Origin: Prescottella subtropica
GTDB lineage: Bacteria > Actinomycetota > Actinomycetes > Mycobacteriales > Mycobacteriaceae
Reading direction: 5' to 3'
NCBI RefSeq assembly: GCF_005434945.1
Contig: NZ_SKCH01000014.1
Location: 29,642-93,641 of the forward strand
DNA length: 64,000 nt
The translations under genes and the position numbers were made by a program. The notes beneath the pieces were generated by a model. The model did not search any database. It was not told the DNA's origin and saw only the letters and a list, made by a program, of their open reading frames with translations. Every line of letters begins with the position of its first letter. Position 1 is the first letter of the stretch. Below, in pieces: positions 1 through 8,646 of the stretch.

Positions 1-750
1 GCGCCGCGCTGCTTCGAGATCGAACGCCGCGTCATCGAGGCCCTCGACTGCCCCGTCATGCACGACGACCAGCACGGCACCGCGATCGTCGCGCTCGCCG
101 CGCTGCGCGGCGCCGCCAAGGTGCAGGGCCGTGACATCGCCGCACTGCGCGTGGTGGTCTCCGGTGCCGGCGCCGCCGGCGTCGCCTGCACCAACATCCT
201 GCTCGCCGCCGGCGTCACGGACATCACCGTCCTCGACTCGAAGGGCATCGTCTCCGCCGACCGCGGCGACCTGAACGAGATCAAGGTCGACCTCGCGGCC
301 CGCACCAATCCGGCCGGCCGCACCGGCGGCATCATCGAGGCCCTCGACGGCGCCGACGTGTTCCTCGGTGTCTCCGCCGGCACCGTGCCGGAGGAGATCA
401 TCGCGACGATGGCCGCCGACGCCATCATCTTCGCGATGTCCAACCCGGACCCCGAGGTCCACCCCGACATCGCGAGCAAGTATGCGGCGATCGTCGCCAC
501 CGGGCGCAGCGACTTCCCGAACCAGATCAACAACGTGCTCGCGTTCCCCGGCGTCTTCAAGGGCGCCCTCGACGCCGGTGCCCGCCGCATCACCGAGGGC
601 ATGAAGCTCGCCGCCGCCGACGCGATCCTGTCGGTCCTCGGCGACGAACTCGCCGTCGACAAGATCGTCCCCAGCCCGCTCGACCCGCGCGTGGCCCCCG
701 CCGTCGCCGCGGCCGTCGCGCAGGCCGCCAAGGACGAGGGCGTGGCATAG
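1..750 (+). CDS. NAD(P)-dependent malic enzyme, C-terminal part (5' end outside window)
   Basis: Oxidative decarboxylation of malate to pyruvate, linking the TCA cycle to pyruvate and NAD(P)H supply. The reading frame is open from base 1, and the first visible residues [10 protein letters not shown] lead into [13 protein letters not shown], the conserved malic-enzyme block that includes metal/substrate ligands. Next comes the Rossmann NAD-binding domain with [11 protein letters not shown], then FAMSNPDPE and [10 protein letters not shown], both typical of the bacterial malic enzyme family. About 249 residues are visible, so roughly the first third (usual length about 390-480) lies upstream. 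It ends in a TAG, and a strong hairpin follows at once. Family assignment is secure; the NAD versus NADP preference cannot be read from this fragment. Confidence 0.93.
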   Translation, partial: APRCFEIERRVIEALDCPVMHDDQHGTAIVALAALRGAAKVQGRDIAALRVVVSGAGAAGVACTNILLAAGVTDITVLDSKGIVSADRGDLNEIKVDLAARTNPAGRTGGIIEALDGADVFLGVSAGTVPEEIIATMAADAIIFAMSNPDPEVHPDIASKYAAIVATGRSDFPNQINNVLAFPGVFKGALDAGARRITEGMKLAAADAILSVLGDELAVDKIVPSPLDPRVAPAVAAAVAQAAKDEGVA

Positions 751-768
751 CGTTCCCGCGCACCGTAT

Positions 769-810
769 CCGAGCGCCCCGGCCGTCCACCTGGACGGCCG
801 GGGCGCTCGG
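769..810 (+). terminator. Long hairpin terminator after malic enzyme
   Basis: Two 20-base arms (769-788 and 791-810) pair perfectly; the core is GAGCGCCCCGGCCGTCCA and its complement. The hairpin begins 18 bases after the malic enzyme stop. It has no U-tract, which is common for actinobacterial terminators. Confidence 0.8.
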
Positions 811-868
811 CGTTCGAGGCCTGCGACGATGGACGCGGCACGACGCACACGAGATCGGAGACGAGACG

Positions 869-1486
869 GTGGAAGCGACACACAACACCCGGGCGGCCCG
901 CTGGGCGGTGCTACCACTGGCCGTCGCCGTCCTCACCGGCTGCAGCGTCGACACCACCAGTGCCGTCGCCGGGCCCGCCACCCCCGACCCCGTCCGGATC
1001 GGCGCCTCCGCCACCACCGAGAACGAACTGATCGCCCGCCTCTACGCCGGTGCGCTCGACTCCTCCGGGCGCGCCGTCGAACTCGTCCTCGGGCTCGGGG
1101 ACCGGGCCGACCGCATCGCCGCACTCGACGCGGACCGGGTCACCCTGGTACCCGAACGCACCGAACCGCTGCTGCACTGGTTCGAGCCGGATGCGCGCGT
1201 CGCCGATACCGACGCCGGTGTCGATGCCGACGCCGCCGACGGCACCGACCCGGTCTTCGCGGCCCTGTCGCGGGCGTTGCCCGCCGACCTCGCGGTGGCA
1301 GAGGTCGCCGACGCCGACGTACTACCGCTGTTCCGCAGCGGCGGACTGGGCGCCGACGACATCAAGGGCCTCAGTGTGGTCCTGCAGCTCACCGCCGCCG
1401 ACCTCGACACGATGGTGGCGCGGATCGACGCCGGCGAGGCCTCGTCCGCCGACGCCGCGGGGGAGTGGCTCGGCGACCACCTCTGA
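869..1486 (+). CDS. Lipoprotein resembling an OpuAC/ProX-type substrate-binding protein
   Basis: A secreted, lipid-anchored protein of 205 residues. The GTG start has GGAG 8 bases upstream. The signal peptide has one N-terminal Arg pair region, a hydrophobic run and a lipobox L-T-G-C ending at Cys25. After it, the sequence [20 protein letters not shown] and a later [12 protein letters not shown] resemble the start of glycine-betaine/choline-type binding proteins (the IG-S-x-ST-E-N-x-ILA pattern and the LVPEYTG pattern). The protein is shorter than a full OpuAC domain (about 270 residues), and no permease or ATPase gene lies beside it. It could be an orphan binding protein or a divergent paralogue with another role. 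The coding region ends 16 bases from the convergent SDR gene. Confidence 0.7.
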   Translation: MEATHNTRAARWAVLPLAVAVLTGCSVDTTSAVAGPATPDPVRIGASATTENELIARLYAGALDSSGRAVELVLGLGDRADRIAALDADRVTLVPERTEPLLHWFEPDARVADTDAGVDADAADGTDPVFAALSRALPADLAVAEVADADVLPLFRSGGLGADDIKGLSVVLQLTAADLDTMVARIDAGEASSADAAGEWLGDHL

Positions 1487-1502
1487 CCGCCGAGCCATTC
1501 CC

Positions 1503-2333
1503 TCAGCGCCCGGTGGGCAGCACCTTCGCGGTGACGAACGCGACCACCCGCTGGTAGCTGGGGCCGACGATCCGCACCCACGCGTCGAGGAATTTCGCGT
1601 CCGCGCCGATCAGCACCCGCGGCTTGTTCTTCCGGACCCCGTTCACGATGGTCTTCGCCGCATCCTCCGGGGTGGTGCGCGCGAGATGCTTGTCGAAGAA
1701 CTGCGCGAACGTCACCTGGTCGTCGCCGTCCGGCATCGTCGCGTTGCGGGCGATCGCGGTCTTGATACCACCGGGGTGCACACACGTCACCTGCACCGGA
1801 TGCTTCGCGATCAGCATCTCCTGACGCAGCGACTCGGTGAACCCGCGGACCGCGAACTTCGCTGCGTTGTAGGCACTCTGACCCGGAATCGACAACAGGC
1901 CGAACAGGCTCGACACGTTCACCACATGCCCGTCACCGGACGCGATCAGATGCGGCAGGAACGCCTTCGTACCGTTGACGACACCCCAGAAGTCGACATC
2001 CATGATGCGCTCGATGTCCTTGAACTCCGAGCGCTCCACCTCGCCGTGGAAGGCGATACCGGCGTTGTTGTACACCTGGTTCACCGTCCCGAAGTGCGCG
2101 ACCACCGCGTCCGCGTAGGACAGGACGGCCTCCCGCTGCGTCACGTCGAGATGATCGGACTTCACCTCCGCGCCGGTCGCCTCGACCAGCCGGACCGTCT
2201 CCGCCAGGCCGGTCGAATCCATGTCGGACAGAGCGAGTTTCGCGCCCTTGTGCGCCAGGTTCAGGGCCAGCGCCCGGCCGATACCCGATCCTGCGCCGGT
2301 GACGACGCATACCTTGCCTGCGAACTCGCTCAC
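1503..2333 (-). CDS. Short-chain dehydrogenase/reductase (SDR)
   Basis: A 276-residue classical SDR, probably oxidising or reducing an alcohol or ketone together with the upstream flavin monooxygenase. The NAD(P) motif TGAGSGIG lies near residue 12, NNAG follows, and the catalytic Ser (VSSLFG) and YNAAK Tyr-Lys pair are intact. The GTG start overlaps the monooxygenase stop by four bases (GTGA), so the two are probably translationally coupled. The pairing, and the length of 276, recall the mycobacterial mymA-region monooxygenase/SDR genes; equivalence to them is inference. The substrate is unknown. Confidence 0.9.
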   Translation of the reverse strand: MSEFAGKVCVVTGAGSGIGRALALNLAHKGAKLALSDMDSTGLAETVRLVEATGAEVKSDHLDVTQREAVLSYADAVVAHFGTVNQVYNNAGIAFHGEVERSEFKDIERIMDVDFWGVVNGTKAFLPHLIASGDGHVVNVSSLFGLLSIPGQSAYNAAKFAVRGFTESLRQEMLIAKHPVQVTCVHPGGIKTAIARNATMPDGDDQVTFAQFFDKHLARTTPEDAAKTIVNGVRKNKPRVLIGADAKFLDAWVRIVGPSYQRVVAFVTAKVLPTGR

Positions 2334-3928
2334 TGTGCAACCACCTTGTCGTCGTCGAGATCGGAAAGTTCGGTGTCGAGATCCGGTGCGGCGTCCCGCG
2401 CGGCGACCGCCGGGGCCGGCAGATCGCCCGCGGCCACACTGCGGTACGCGCCGAGGTCGAATTGCTTGGTGAGGGAACGGAACTCGAACGTGAAGCCCGG
2501 CCACAGCGTCGTGTTGTTGCCGTGCTTGTCGAGATACCAACTGGCGCAGCCGCCGTTGTTCCACACACTCTTGGAGATCTTGGCCTGCAGCCCGCGGTTG
2601 TACGCGTCCTGCACGTCCTTGCGGACCTCGATCGTGGCGATGTCGTAGCGGTCGATCAGCTTGATCGCGTCCACCACGTAGTTCACCTGCGACTCGATCA
2701 TGAACACCATCGACGTGTGTCCCAGACCGGTGTTGGGGCCGACCAGGAAGAACATGTTGGGGAAGTTCGCGACCGTCGACCCCTTGTACCCCTGCATGCC
2801 GGTCTCGTCGAACGTGTCCGCGAGCGAACGGCCGTCCTTGCCGAAGATGCCGGCGAACGTGGGGGAGTCGGTGACGTGGAAACCGGTGGCCACCACGATC
2901 GCGTCCACCTCCCGTTCGGCGCCGGTGCGGTCGACGATCGAATGCGAGCGGACCTCGGCGATACCGTCGGTGACGACGTCGACGTTCGGCTGCGCGAGCG
3001 CCGGATAGTAGTTGTTGGAGATCAGCATGCGCTTGCAGCCGATCCGGAAGTTCGGGGTCACCTTGCGGCGCAGCGCCTTGTCCTTGATCTGCCGGCGCAG
3101 ATGCCGCTCGGCGACGAACTGCAGCGGCTTCATGAACACCGGGGCCTTCGCGAGACCGACGACCTGCGTCTCGCGCATCCAGTAGATGCCGGTGCGGCAC
3201 AGCTTCTGGAAACCGGGCAGGTACTTGAACGCCAGATGCTCGGCCCGGGTGTACTCGCGGTCGGCGCGCGGCAGGATCCACGGTGCGGTGCGCTGGTACA
3301 CGTCCAACTGCGCGGCCTTCTGTGCGAGCTGCGGGACGATCTGGATGGCCGACGCGCCCGTGCCGATCACCGCGATCCGCTTGCCGTCCAGATCGGCGTC
3401 GTGGTTCCACTGCGCCGAATGGAAGATCTCGCCCTCGAACCCCTCGATACCGGCGATGTCCGGCAGCGACGGCTCGCACAGCGCGCCGACCGCCGCGACG
3501 ACGACCTTCGCGACGAAGCTCCCCTTCGAGGTCTGCACCTCCCAGCGGGCGGCGGCGGCGTTCCAGTGCGCGGACTGCACCTCGCAGCCGAAGATGTGCT
3601 TGTCGAGGACGTGGTACCGGCGGGCCACCGACGAGATGTAGTTCTGGATCTCGGGTTGCGGCGAGAACGACCGCGTCCACTCCGGGTTGAGCGCGAACGA
3701 GTACGAGTACAGGTGCGACGGCACATCGCACGCGGCACCCGGATACGTGTTGTCGCGCCACGTGCCGCCGACCTCGGAGCCGCGCTCGAGTACCACGAAG
3801 TTACTCTTGCCCTCCTGGGCCAGCTTGATAGCAGCGCCGAGGCCTGCGAAGCCGCTGCCGATGATCAGTGTGTCGACCTGGCGCGCGTCCGCGGCCCGGG
3901 CGGAGGTATCTGTGACTGGAAGACTCAT
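2330..3928 (-). CDS. Flavin-containing monooxygenase, Baeyer-Villiger type
   Basis: A 532-residue FAD/NADPH monooxygenase expected to insert one oxygen into a ketone or a soft nucleophile. The FAD Rossmann motif GSGFAG sits at residues 24-29 and is followed by the GGTWRDNTYPG block. A Baeyer-Villiger-like fingerprint FHSAQW lies midway, and a second dinucleotide motif (GTGASA) follows it. I chose the ATG at 3928, where the homologous sequence begins (MSLPVTDTS); the open frame further upstream would cross the regulator and operator. The SDR gene follows with a 4-base overlap. A TetR gene diverges from it across a palindromic operator, so this two-gene operon is probably induced by a ligand of that repressor. 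Confidence 0.9.
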   Translation of the reverse strand: MSLPVTDTSARAADARQVDTLIIGSGFAGLGAAIKLAQEGKSNFVVLERGSEVGGTWRDNTYPGAACDVPSHLYSYSFALNPEWTRSFSPQPEIQNYISSVARRYHVLDKHIFGCEVQSAHWNAAAARWEVQTSKGSFVAKVVVAAVGALCEPSLPDIAGIEGFEGEIFHSAQWNHDADLDGKRIAVIGTGASAIQIVPQLAQKAAQLDVYQRTAPWILPRADREYTRAEHLAFKYLPGFQKLCRTGIYWMRETQVVGLAKAPVFMKPLQFVAERHLRRQIKDKALRRKVTPNFRIGCKRMLISNNYYPALAQPNVDVVTDGIAEVRSHSIVDRTGAEREVDAIVVATGFHVTDSPTFAGIFGKDGRSLADTFDETGMQGYKGSTVANFPNMFFLVGPNTGLGHTSMVFMIESQVNYVVDAIKLIDRYDIATIEVRKDVQDAYNRGLQAKISKSVWNNGGCASWYLDKHGNNTTLWPGFTFEFRSLTKQFDLGAYRSVAAGDLPAPAVAARDAAPDLDTELSDLDDDKVVAQ

Positions 3929-3946
3929 GTATGGGAGCGTAGGGCG

Positions 3947-3975
3947 CTGTTGACCGGCCGTCAACAGTTGTTGAC
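3947..3975. promoter_or_regulatory. Three-half-site operator between monooxygenase operon and tetR
   Basis: CTGTTGAC (3947-3954), GTCAACAG (3960-3967) and TGTTGAC (3969-3975) form two overlapping inverted repeats: arms spaced by 5 bases, then arms spaced by 2 bases. It lies 19 bases upstream of the monooxygenase start and 24 bases upstream of the tetR start, the usual position for a TetR autoregulatory site. Confidence 0.8.
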
Positions 3976-3998
3976 TCCCGTTCAGTAAGGTGTGTCGC

Positions 3999-4613
3999 AT
4001 GGACCCCGTCAAACGCACCCGTCTCAGCCCGGACGAGAGGCGGGCGCAACTCATCGACCTGGGCGTACGGATGCTCGCCGAGCGGCCCCTCGAACAGATC
4101 TCCGTCGAGGACATCGCCGACCAGGCCGGCGTCTCCCGCGGGCTGCTGTTCCACTACTTCGGGTCCAAACACGACTTCCATGTCGCGATCGTCCGGCACA
4201 CCAGCACCGACATGCTCGCCCGCACCGCACCGAACCTCGACCTCGAACCGATCGAGATCCTGCGCGACGTCATGGCGTCGTACGTCGACTACGTCTCCGA
4301 GAACCGCGACACCTACGTGTCCCTGCTGCGCGGCACCGCCAGCGGCGACCCCGCCATGCGCGAGGTGTTCGAGGCGACCCGCACCGAGATGGCCCGACGC
4401 GTCGTCGACCAACTCCCCACCCTCGGCATCGACCCCACCGCCCGCATCGTGCTGTCCGTACGCGGGTGGATCGCGTTCGTCGAAGAAGCCACCATCACGT
4501 GGCTGCAGGATCCGCAGATCACCCGCGACGAACTCATCGAACTGCACGTCACCGCCCTGCCCGCCGTCGCCCTCAGCTCCGAGATGGCCGCGGTGCTCCT
4601 CGGCACCCCCTGA
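3999..4613 (+). CDS. TetR-family transcriptional regulator
   Basis: A 204-residue one-domain repressor. The N-terminal helix-turn-helix is clear (ISVEDIADQAGVSRGLLFHYFGSK, quoted as key residues I-V-IA-AGVS-LLFHYF) at about residues 30-55. The rest is the helical ligand-binding domain, with a TETR_C-like region. The ATG at 3999 is preferred over the in-frame GTG at 3990 because AAGG lies 8 bases before it. It is divergent from the flavin monooxygenase/SDR operon and shares the operator with it, so it most likely represses both itself and that operon. The effector is unknown. Confidence 0.92.
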   Translation: MDPVKRTRLSPDERRAQLIDLGVRMLAERPLEQISVEDIADQAGVSRGLLFHYFGSKHDFHVAIVRHTSTDMLARTAPNLDLEPIEILRDVMASYVDYVSENRDTYVSLLRGTASGDPAMREVFEATRTEMARRVVDQLPTLGIDPTARIVLSVRGWIAFVEEATITWLQDPQITRDELIELHVTALPAVALSSEMAAVLLGTP

Positions 4614-4618
4614 CTCGC

Positions 4619-4716
4619 GTTTCGCGCACTTGTCGCGAATCCTGTTACCCGAACCCGTGTTTCGCGCACTTGTCGCGAGGCTGCGTGGGCGAATCAGCGC
4701 GACAAGTGCGCAAAAC
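4619..4716. repeat. Cluster of GTTTCGCGCACTTGTCGCG repeats (two direct, one inverted)
   Basis: A 20-base unit occurs at 4619-4638 and 4659-4678 (exactly 40 bases apart) and again inverted at 4698-4716 with one mismatch. It sits in the intergenic space between tetR and kgd. The second and third copies can form a hairpin. It looks like a short dispersed intergenic repeat rather than a promoter. Confidence 0.75.
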
Positions 4717-4743
4717 GCGGGGGAGCGAGCCTGCACCGGAACG

Positions 4744-4785
4744 CCGGAAGGCCCGTCCACTCGGGTGAGTGGACGGGCCTTCCGG
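4744..4785. terminator. Bidirectional hairpin terminator between tetR and kgd
   Basis: A perfect 19-base stem (4744-4762 with 4767-4785) closes over a 4-base GGGT loop, 19 bases beyond the kgd stop. Both flanking genes converge on it. Confidence 0.85.
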
Positions 4786-4803
4786 ACAGGTACTGCTACA
4801 GCG

Positions 4804-7800
4804 TCACTTCGTCGGCGTGAACGCCGTGTCGATGATCTCCTGCTGTTCGACGGCGTGGACCTTGCTCGAACCCGACGACGGGGCCGACATGGCACGACGC
4901 GACACGCGCTTGATGCCCGCGAGCTTCTCGGGCAGCAACTCCGGCAGGGCCAGGCCGAGGAACGGCCATGCACCCTGGTTCGCCGGCTCCTCCTGGACCC
5001 AGAAGAACTCGGTGACGTTCGGGTAGCGGTCCAGCGTCTCCGCGATGCGGCGGCGCGGGATCGGGTACAGCTGCTCGACCCGGACGATCGCGACGTCGTC
5101 GCGGTTCTCCTTCTGCTTCTTCGCGAGCAGTTCCCAGTAGATCTTGCCCGACGTCATCAGCACGCGCTTGACCTTGCTGCGGTCCTCGCCGGCCTCGTAC
5201 GTGGGCTCCTCGAACACCGAACGGAACTTGCCGGTGGTGAAGTCCTCGAGCTCGGAGACCGCGGCCTTGTTGCGCAGCATCGACTTCGGCGTGAACACCA
5301 CGAGCGGGCGGCGGATGCCGTCCAGGTGGTGACGACGCAGCAGGTGGAAGTACGACGCGGGCGTCGACGGCATCGACACCGTCATCGATCCCTCGGCGCA
5401 CAGCTGCAGGAAGCGCTCGATACGGCCGGACGTGTGGTCCGGGCCCTGGCCCTCGTGGCCGTGCGGCAGGAGCAGCACGACGTCGGACAGCTGGCCCCAC
5501 TTGGCCTCACCGGAGCTGATGAACTCGTCGATGATGGTCTGCGCGCCGTTGACGAAGTCGCCGAACTGCGCCTCCCACAGCACCAGGGCGTCGGGGTTGC
5601 CGACCGAGTAGCCGTACTCGAAGCCCAGGCCCGCGAACTCGGTGAGCGCCGAGTCGTAGACCATGAACTTGCCGCCGTTGTCGGCGTTCGTCGCGAGGTC
5701 CGCGATCGGGTTGTACTCGTCGCCGTTCTTGCGGTCGATGAGGACCGAGTGCCGCTGCGTGAACGTGCCACGACGAGAGTCCTGGCCGGCCAGACGCACC
5801 AGCGCACCCTGCTCGGCGAGCGAACCGAACGCGAGTAGCTCGGCGAACGCCCAGTCGACCTTGCCGGTGCGGGACATCTCGTGACGCTTCTCGATGACCG
5901 GCTTGACGCGCGGATGCACCGTGAACCCCTCGGGGACGTTCACGAACGCGTCGCCGATGCGGGCGAGCGTCGCGGCGTCCACCGCGGTGGTCAGACGGGC
6001 CGGCGGGGTCTGGTCGAGCTCGACCGACTCCGACGGTTCCGGCGTGAACTTCTCGAGCTCACGGACCTCGTTGAACACCCGCTCGAGCTGGCCCTGGTAG
6101 TCGCGCAGGGCGTCCTCGGCCTCCTTGAGGGAGATGTCGCCGCGGCCGATCAGGTTCTCGGTGTAGCTCTTGCGGACGCTGCGCTTGGTGTCGATCAGGT
6201 CGTACATCGCCGGCTGCGTCATCGACGGGTCGTCGCCCTCGTTGTGACCGCGACGGCGGTAGCAGATCAGGTCGATGACGACGTCCTTGCCGAACTTCTC
6301 GCGGAAGTCGACGGCCATCTGCGCCACCCAGACACACGCCTCGGGGTCGTCGCCGTTCACGTGGAAGATCGGGGCGCCGATCATCTTCGCGACGTCGGTG
6401 CAGTACTCGGACGAACGCGAGTGCTCCGGGGCGGTGGTGAAGCCGACCTGGTTGTTGACGACCACGTGCACGGTGCCGCCGGTGCGGTAGCCGCGCAGCA
6501 GTGCCAGGTTCAGGGTCTCGGCCACGACACCCTGACCGGCGAACGCCGCGTCACCGTGCAGCATCAGCGGCATGACGGTGAAACCGTCCTGGCCCTTGTC
6601 CAGCAGGTCCTGCTTGGCGCGGACCAGGCCCTCGAGGACCGGGTCGACCGCCTCGAGGTGCGACGGGTTCGCGGTGAGCGACACCTTGATGTCGTTCTCG
6701 CCGAACATCTGGATGTAGGTGCCCTCGGCGCCCAGGTGGTACTTCACGTCGCCGGAGCCGTGCGCGGCCGCCGGGTTCATGTTGCCCTCGAACTCGGTGA
6801 AGATCTTCGAGTACGGCTTGCCCACGATGTTCGCGAGCACGTTGAGCCGACCACGGTGCGGCATGCCGATGACGACCTCGTCGAGCTGGTGCTCGGCGGC
6901 CTGGTCGATGATCGCGTCCATCATCGGGATGACGGACTCGGCGCCCTCGAGCGAGAACCGCTTCTGGCCGACGTACTTGGTCTGCAGGAACGTCTCGAAC
7001 GCCTCGGCGGCGTTGAGCTTGCTCAGGATGTACTTCTGCTGGGCGACGGTCGGCTTGACGTGCTTGGCCTCGACACGCTCCTGCAGCCACGCCTGCTGGG
7101 CCGGCTCGAGGATGTGCGTGTACTCGACACCGGTGTGCCGGCAGTACGCGTCCCGTAGGATCGACAGGACGTCGCGCAGCTTCATCCGGGTCTTGCCGTG
7201 GAAGCCGCCGACGTTGAACTCGCGGTCCAGGTCCCACAGCGTCAGGTCGTGGGTGATGACGTCGAGGTCCGGGTGGCTGCGGAACTTGTCCTTGACGAAC
7301 TGCAGCGGATCGGTGTCGGCCATCAGGTGACCGCGGTTGCGGTACGCGGCGATGAGCTCGAGCACACGGGTGCTCTTGTCGACGGCGCCCTCGGGGACAT
7401 CCTTGCGCCAGCGGACCGGCTCGTACGGGATGTGCAGCGAGTGGAAGACCTCGTCGTAGAACTCGTCGGAGATCAGCAGGTTGTGGATCGTGCGCAGGAA
7501 GTCGCCGGACTCGGCGCCCTGGATGATCCGGTGGTCGTACGTCGAGGTCAGCGTCATCAGCTTGCCGACGCCCATCTCGGCGATGCGCTCGTCGCTGGCA
7601 CCCTGGAACTCGGCCGGGTACTCCATCGCGCCGGCGCCGATGATCGCGCCCTGACCCTGCATGAGACGCGGCACCGAGTGCACGGTGCCGATGCCGCCGG
7701 GGTTGGTCAGCGAGACCGTGACACCCGAGAAGTCCTCGGCGGTGAGCTTGCCGTCACGGGCACGGCGGACGATGTCCTCGTACGCGGTGTAGAACTGCAC

Positions 7801-8535
7801 GAAGTTCATCTCGTCGCAGCCCTTGATGGCGGCGACGACGAGGGAACGGCTGCCGTTCTTGCCCGGCAGGTCGATCGCCAGACCCAGGTTGGTGTGTGCC
7901 GGGGTGACGACGTTCGGCTTGCCGTCGACCTCGGCGAAGTGCCGGTTCATGTTCGGGAACGCCTTGACCGCCTGCACGATCGCGTAACCGAGGATGTGGG
8001 TGAACGAGACCTTGCCGCCACGGGTGCGGGCCAGGTGGTTGTTGACGACGATGCGGTTGTCGAACATCAGCTTCGCCGGAATGGCACGGACGCTCGTCGC
8101 GGTCGGGATGCTCAACGACGCCGACATGTTGCGGGCCACGGTGGCGGCCGCACCGCGCAGGACCTGATTGGAGTCCTGCTTGGGGGCGTCGGTGGTCGCC
8201 GGCTCGGCCTTGGCTGCGGCCTTCGGGGCAGCCTGAGCAGCAGCAGCAGGCTTCGCGGGGGCCGCCGATGCGGGAGCCGGGGGAGGAGTCGTGGCCTTCG
8301 GTGCGGCGGGGGCCGGCACGGCCGGGGCTGCCGGAGCCGCGGGGGCCGTGGCTGCACCGTTCGCGGACGAGGCGACGTCGCCGTTGCTGCCCGCGTTCGC
8401 CGCATCGGGCGAGTAATCCGTCAGAAACTCGTGCCAACTGGCGTCCACGGATGAGGGATCATCCTGGAACCGTTGGTACATTTCGTCAACCAACCACTGG
8501 TTCTGTCCGAACTGGGAAGTAGAGCTGCTGCTCAC
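4804..8535 (-). CDS. kgd: Multifunctional 2-oxoglutarate dehydrogenase/decarboxylase (E1 with E2-like domain)
   Basis: Thiamine-diphosphate enzyme of the TCA cycle acting on 2-oxoglutarate. In mycolic actinomycetes this one chain carries decarboxylase and acyltransferase activities and works with DlaT and Lpd. It has 1243 residues, the expected size. Residues 1-40 are the N-terminal helix, 45-120 an Ala/Pro-rich flexible linker, and 125-365 the E2-type acyltransferase domain with its DHRIIQG motif at 334-340. From about 370 comes the E1 domain, with the ThDP-binding signature GDAAFAGQG at 661-669 and the NN pair at 694-695. The GTG start is preceded by GAGG. A strong terminator lies just downstream. 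In M. tuberculosis the kgd neighbourhood also holds deaD, which appears here 34 kb away. Confidence 0.97.
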   Translation of the reverse strand: MSSSSTSQFGQNQWLVDEMYQRFQDDPSSVDASWHEFLTDYSPDAANAGSNGDVASSANGAATAPAAPAAPAVPAPAAPKATTPPPAPASAAPAKPAAAAQAAPKAAAKAEPATTDAPKQDSNQVLRGAAATVARNMSASLSIPTATSVRAIPAKLMFDNRIVVNNHLARTRGGKVSFTHILGYAIVQAVKAFPNMNRHFAEVDGKPNVVTPAHTNLGLAIDLPGKNGSRSLVVAAIKGCDEMNFVQFYTAYEDIVRRARDGKLTAEDFSGVTVSLTNPGGIGTVHSVPRLMQGQGAIIGAGAMEYPAEFQGASDERIAEMGVGKLMTLTSTYDHRIIQGAESGDFLRTIHNLLISDEFYDEVFHSLHIPYEPVRWRKDVPEGAVDKSTRVLELIAAYRNRGHLMADTDPLQFVKDKFRSHPDLDVITHDLTLWDLDREFNVGGFHGKTRMKLRDVLSILRDAYCRHTGVEYTHILEPAQQAWLQERVEAKHVKPTVAQQKYILSKLNAAEAFETFLQTKYVGQKRFSLEGAESVIPMMDAIIDQAAEHQLDEVVIGMPHRGRLNVLANIVGKPYSKIFTEFEGNMNPAAAHGSGDVKYHLGAEGTYIQMFGENDIKVSLTANPSHLEAVDPVLEGLVRAKQDLLDKGQDGFTVMPLMLHGDAAFAGQGVVAETLNLALLRGYRTGGTVHVVVNNQVGFTTAPEHSRSSEYCTDVAKMIGAPIFHVNGDDPEACVWVAQMAVDFREKFGKDVVIDLICYRRRGHNEGDDPSMTQPAMYDLIDTKRSVRKSYTENLIGRGDISLKEAEDALRDYQGQLERVFNEVRELEKFTPEPSESVELDQTPPARLTTAVDAATLARIGDAFVNVPEGFTVHPRVKPVIEKRHEMSRTGKVDWAFAELLAFGSLAEQGALVRLAGQDSRRGTFTQRHSVLIDRKNGDEYNPIADLATNADNGGKFMVYDSALTEFAGLGFEYGYSVGNPDALVLWEAQFGDFVNGAQTIIDEFISSGEAKWGQLSDVVLLLPHGHEGQGPDHTSGRIERFLQLCAEGSMTVSMPSTPASYFHLLRRHHLDGIRRPLVVFTPKSMLRNKAAVSELEDFTTGKFRSVFEEPTYEAGEDRSKVKRVLMTSGKIYWELLAKKQKENRDDVAIVRVEQLYPIPRRRIAETLDRYPNVTEFFWVQEEPANQGAWPFLGLALPELLPEKLAGIKRVSRRAMSAPSSGSSKVHAVEQQEIIDTAFTPTK

Positions 8536-8646
8536 GGCAGGTGTTCGCCTCGTTTCTTTTTCGGTACCCGATCAGAGCGCCTATACACATGAGGCTAACG
8601 TCCACGCGCCGGGCACGGCCATCCGGTCCGCCGCGTGTCAGCAGTC

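Noticed and set aside
1050..2648. A 532-codon plus-strand frame crossing from the lipoprotein into the SDR
   Set aside because: Overlaps two genes with clear family motifs; the translated composition is unnatural.
8536..8646. A kgd promoter with TATAGG as the -10 element
   Set aside because: No -35 hexamer at suitable spacing could be found, so I did not annotate it.
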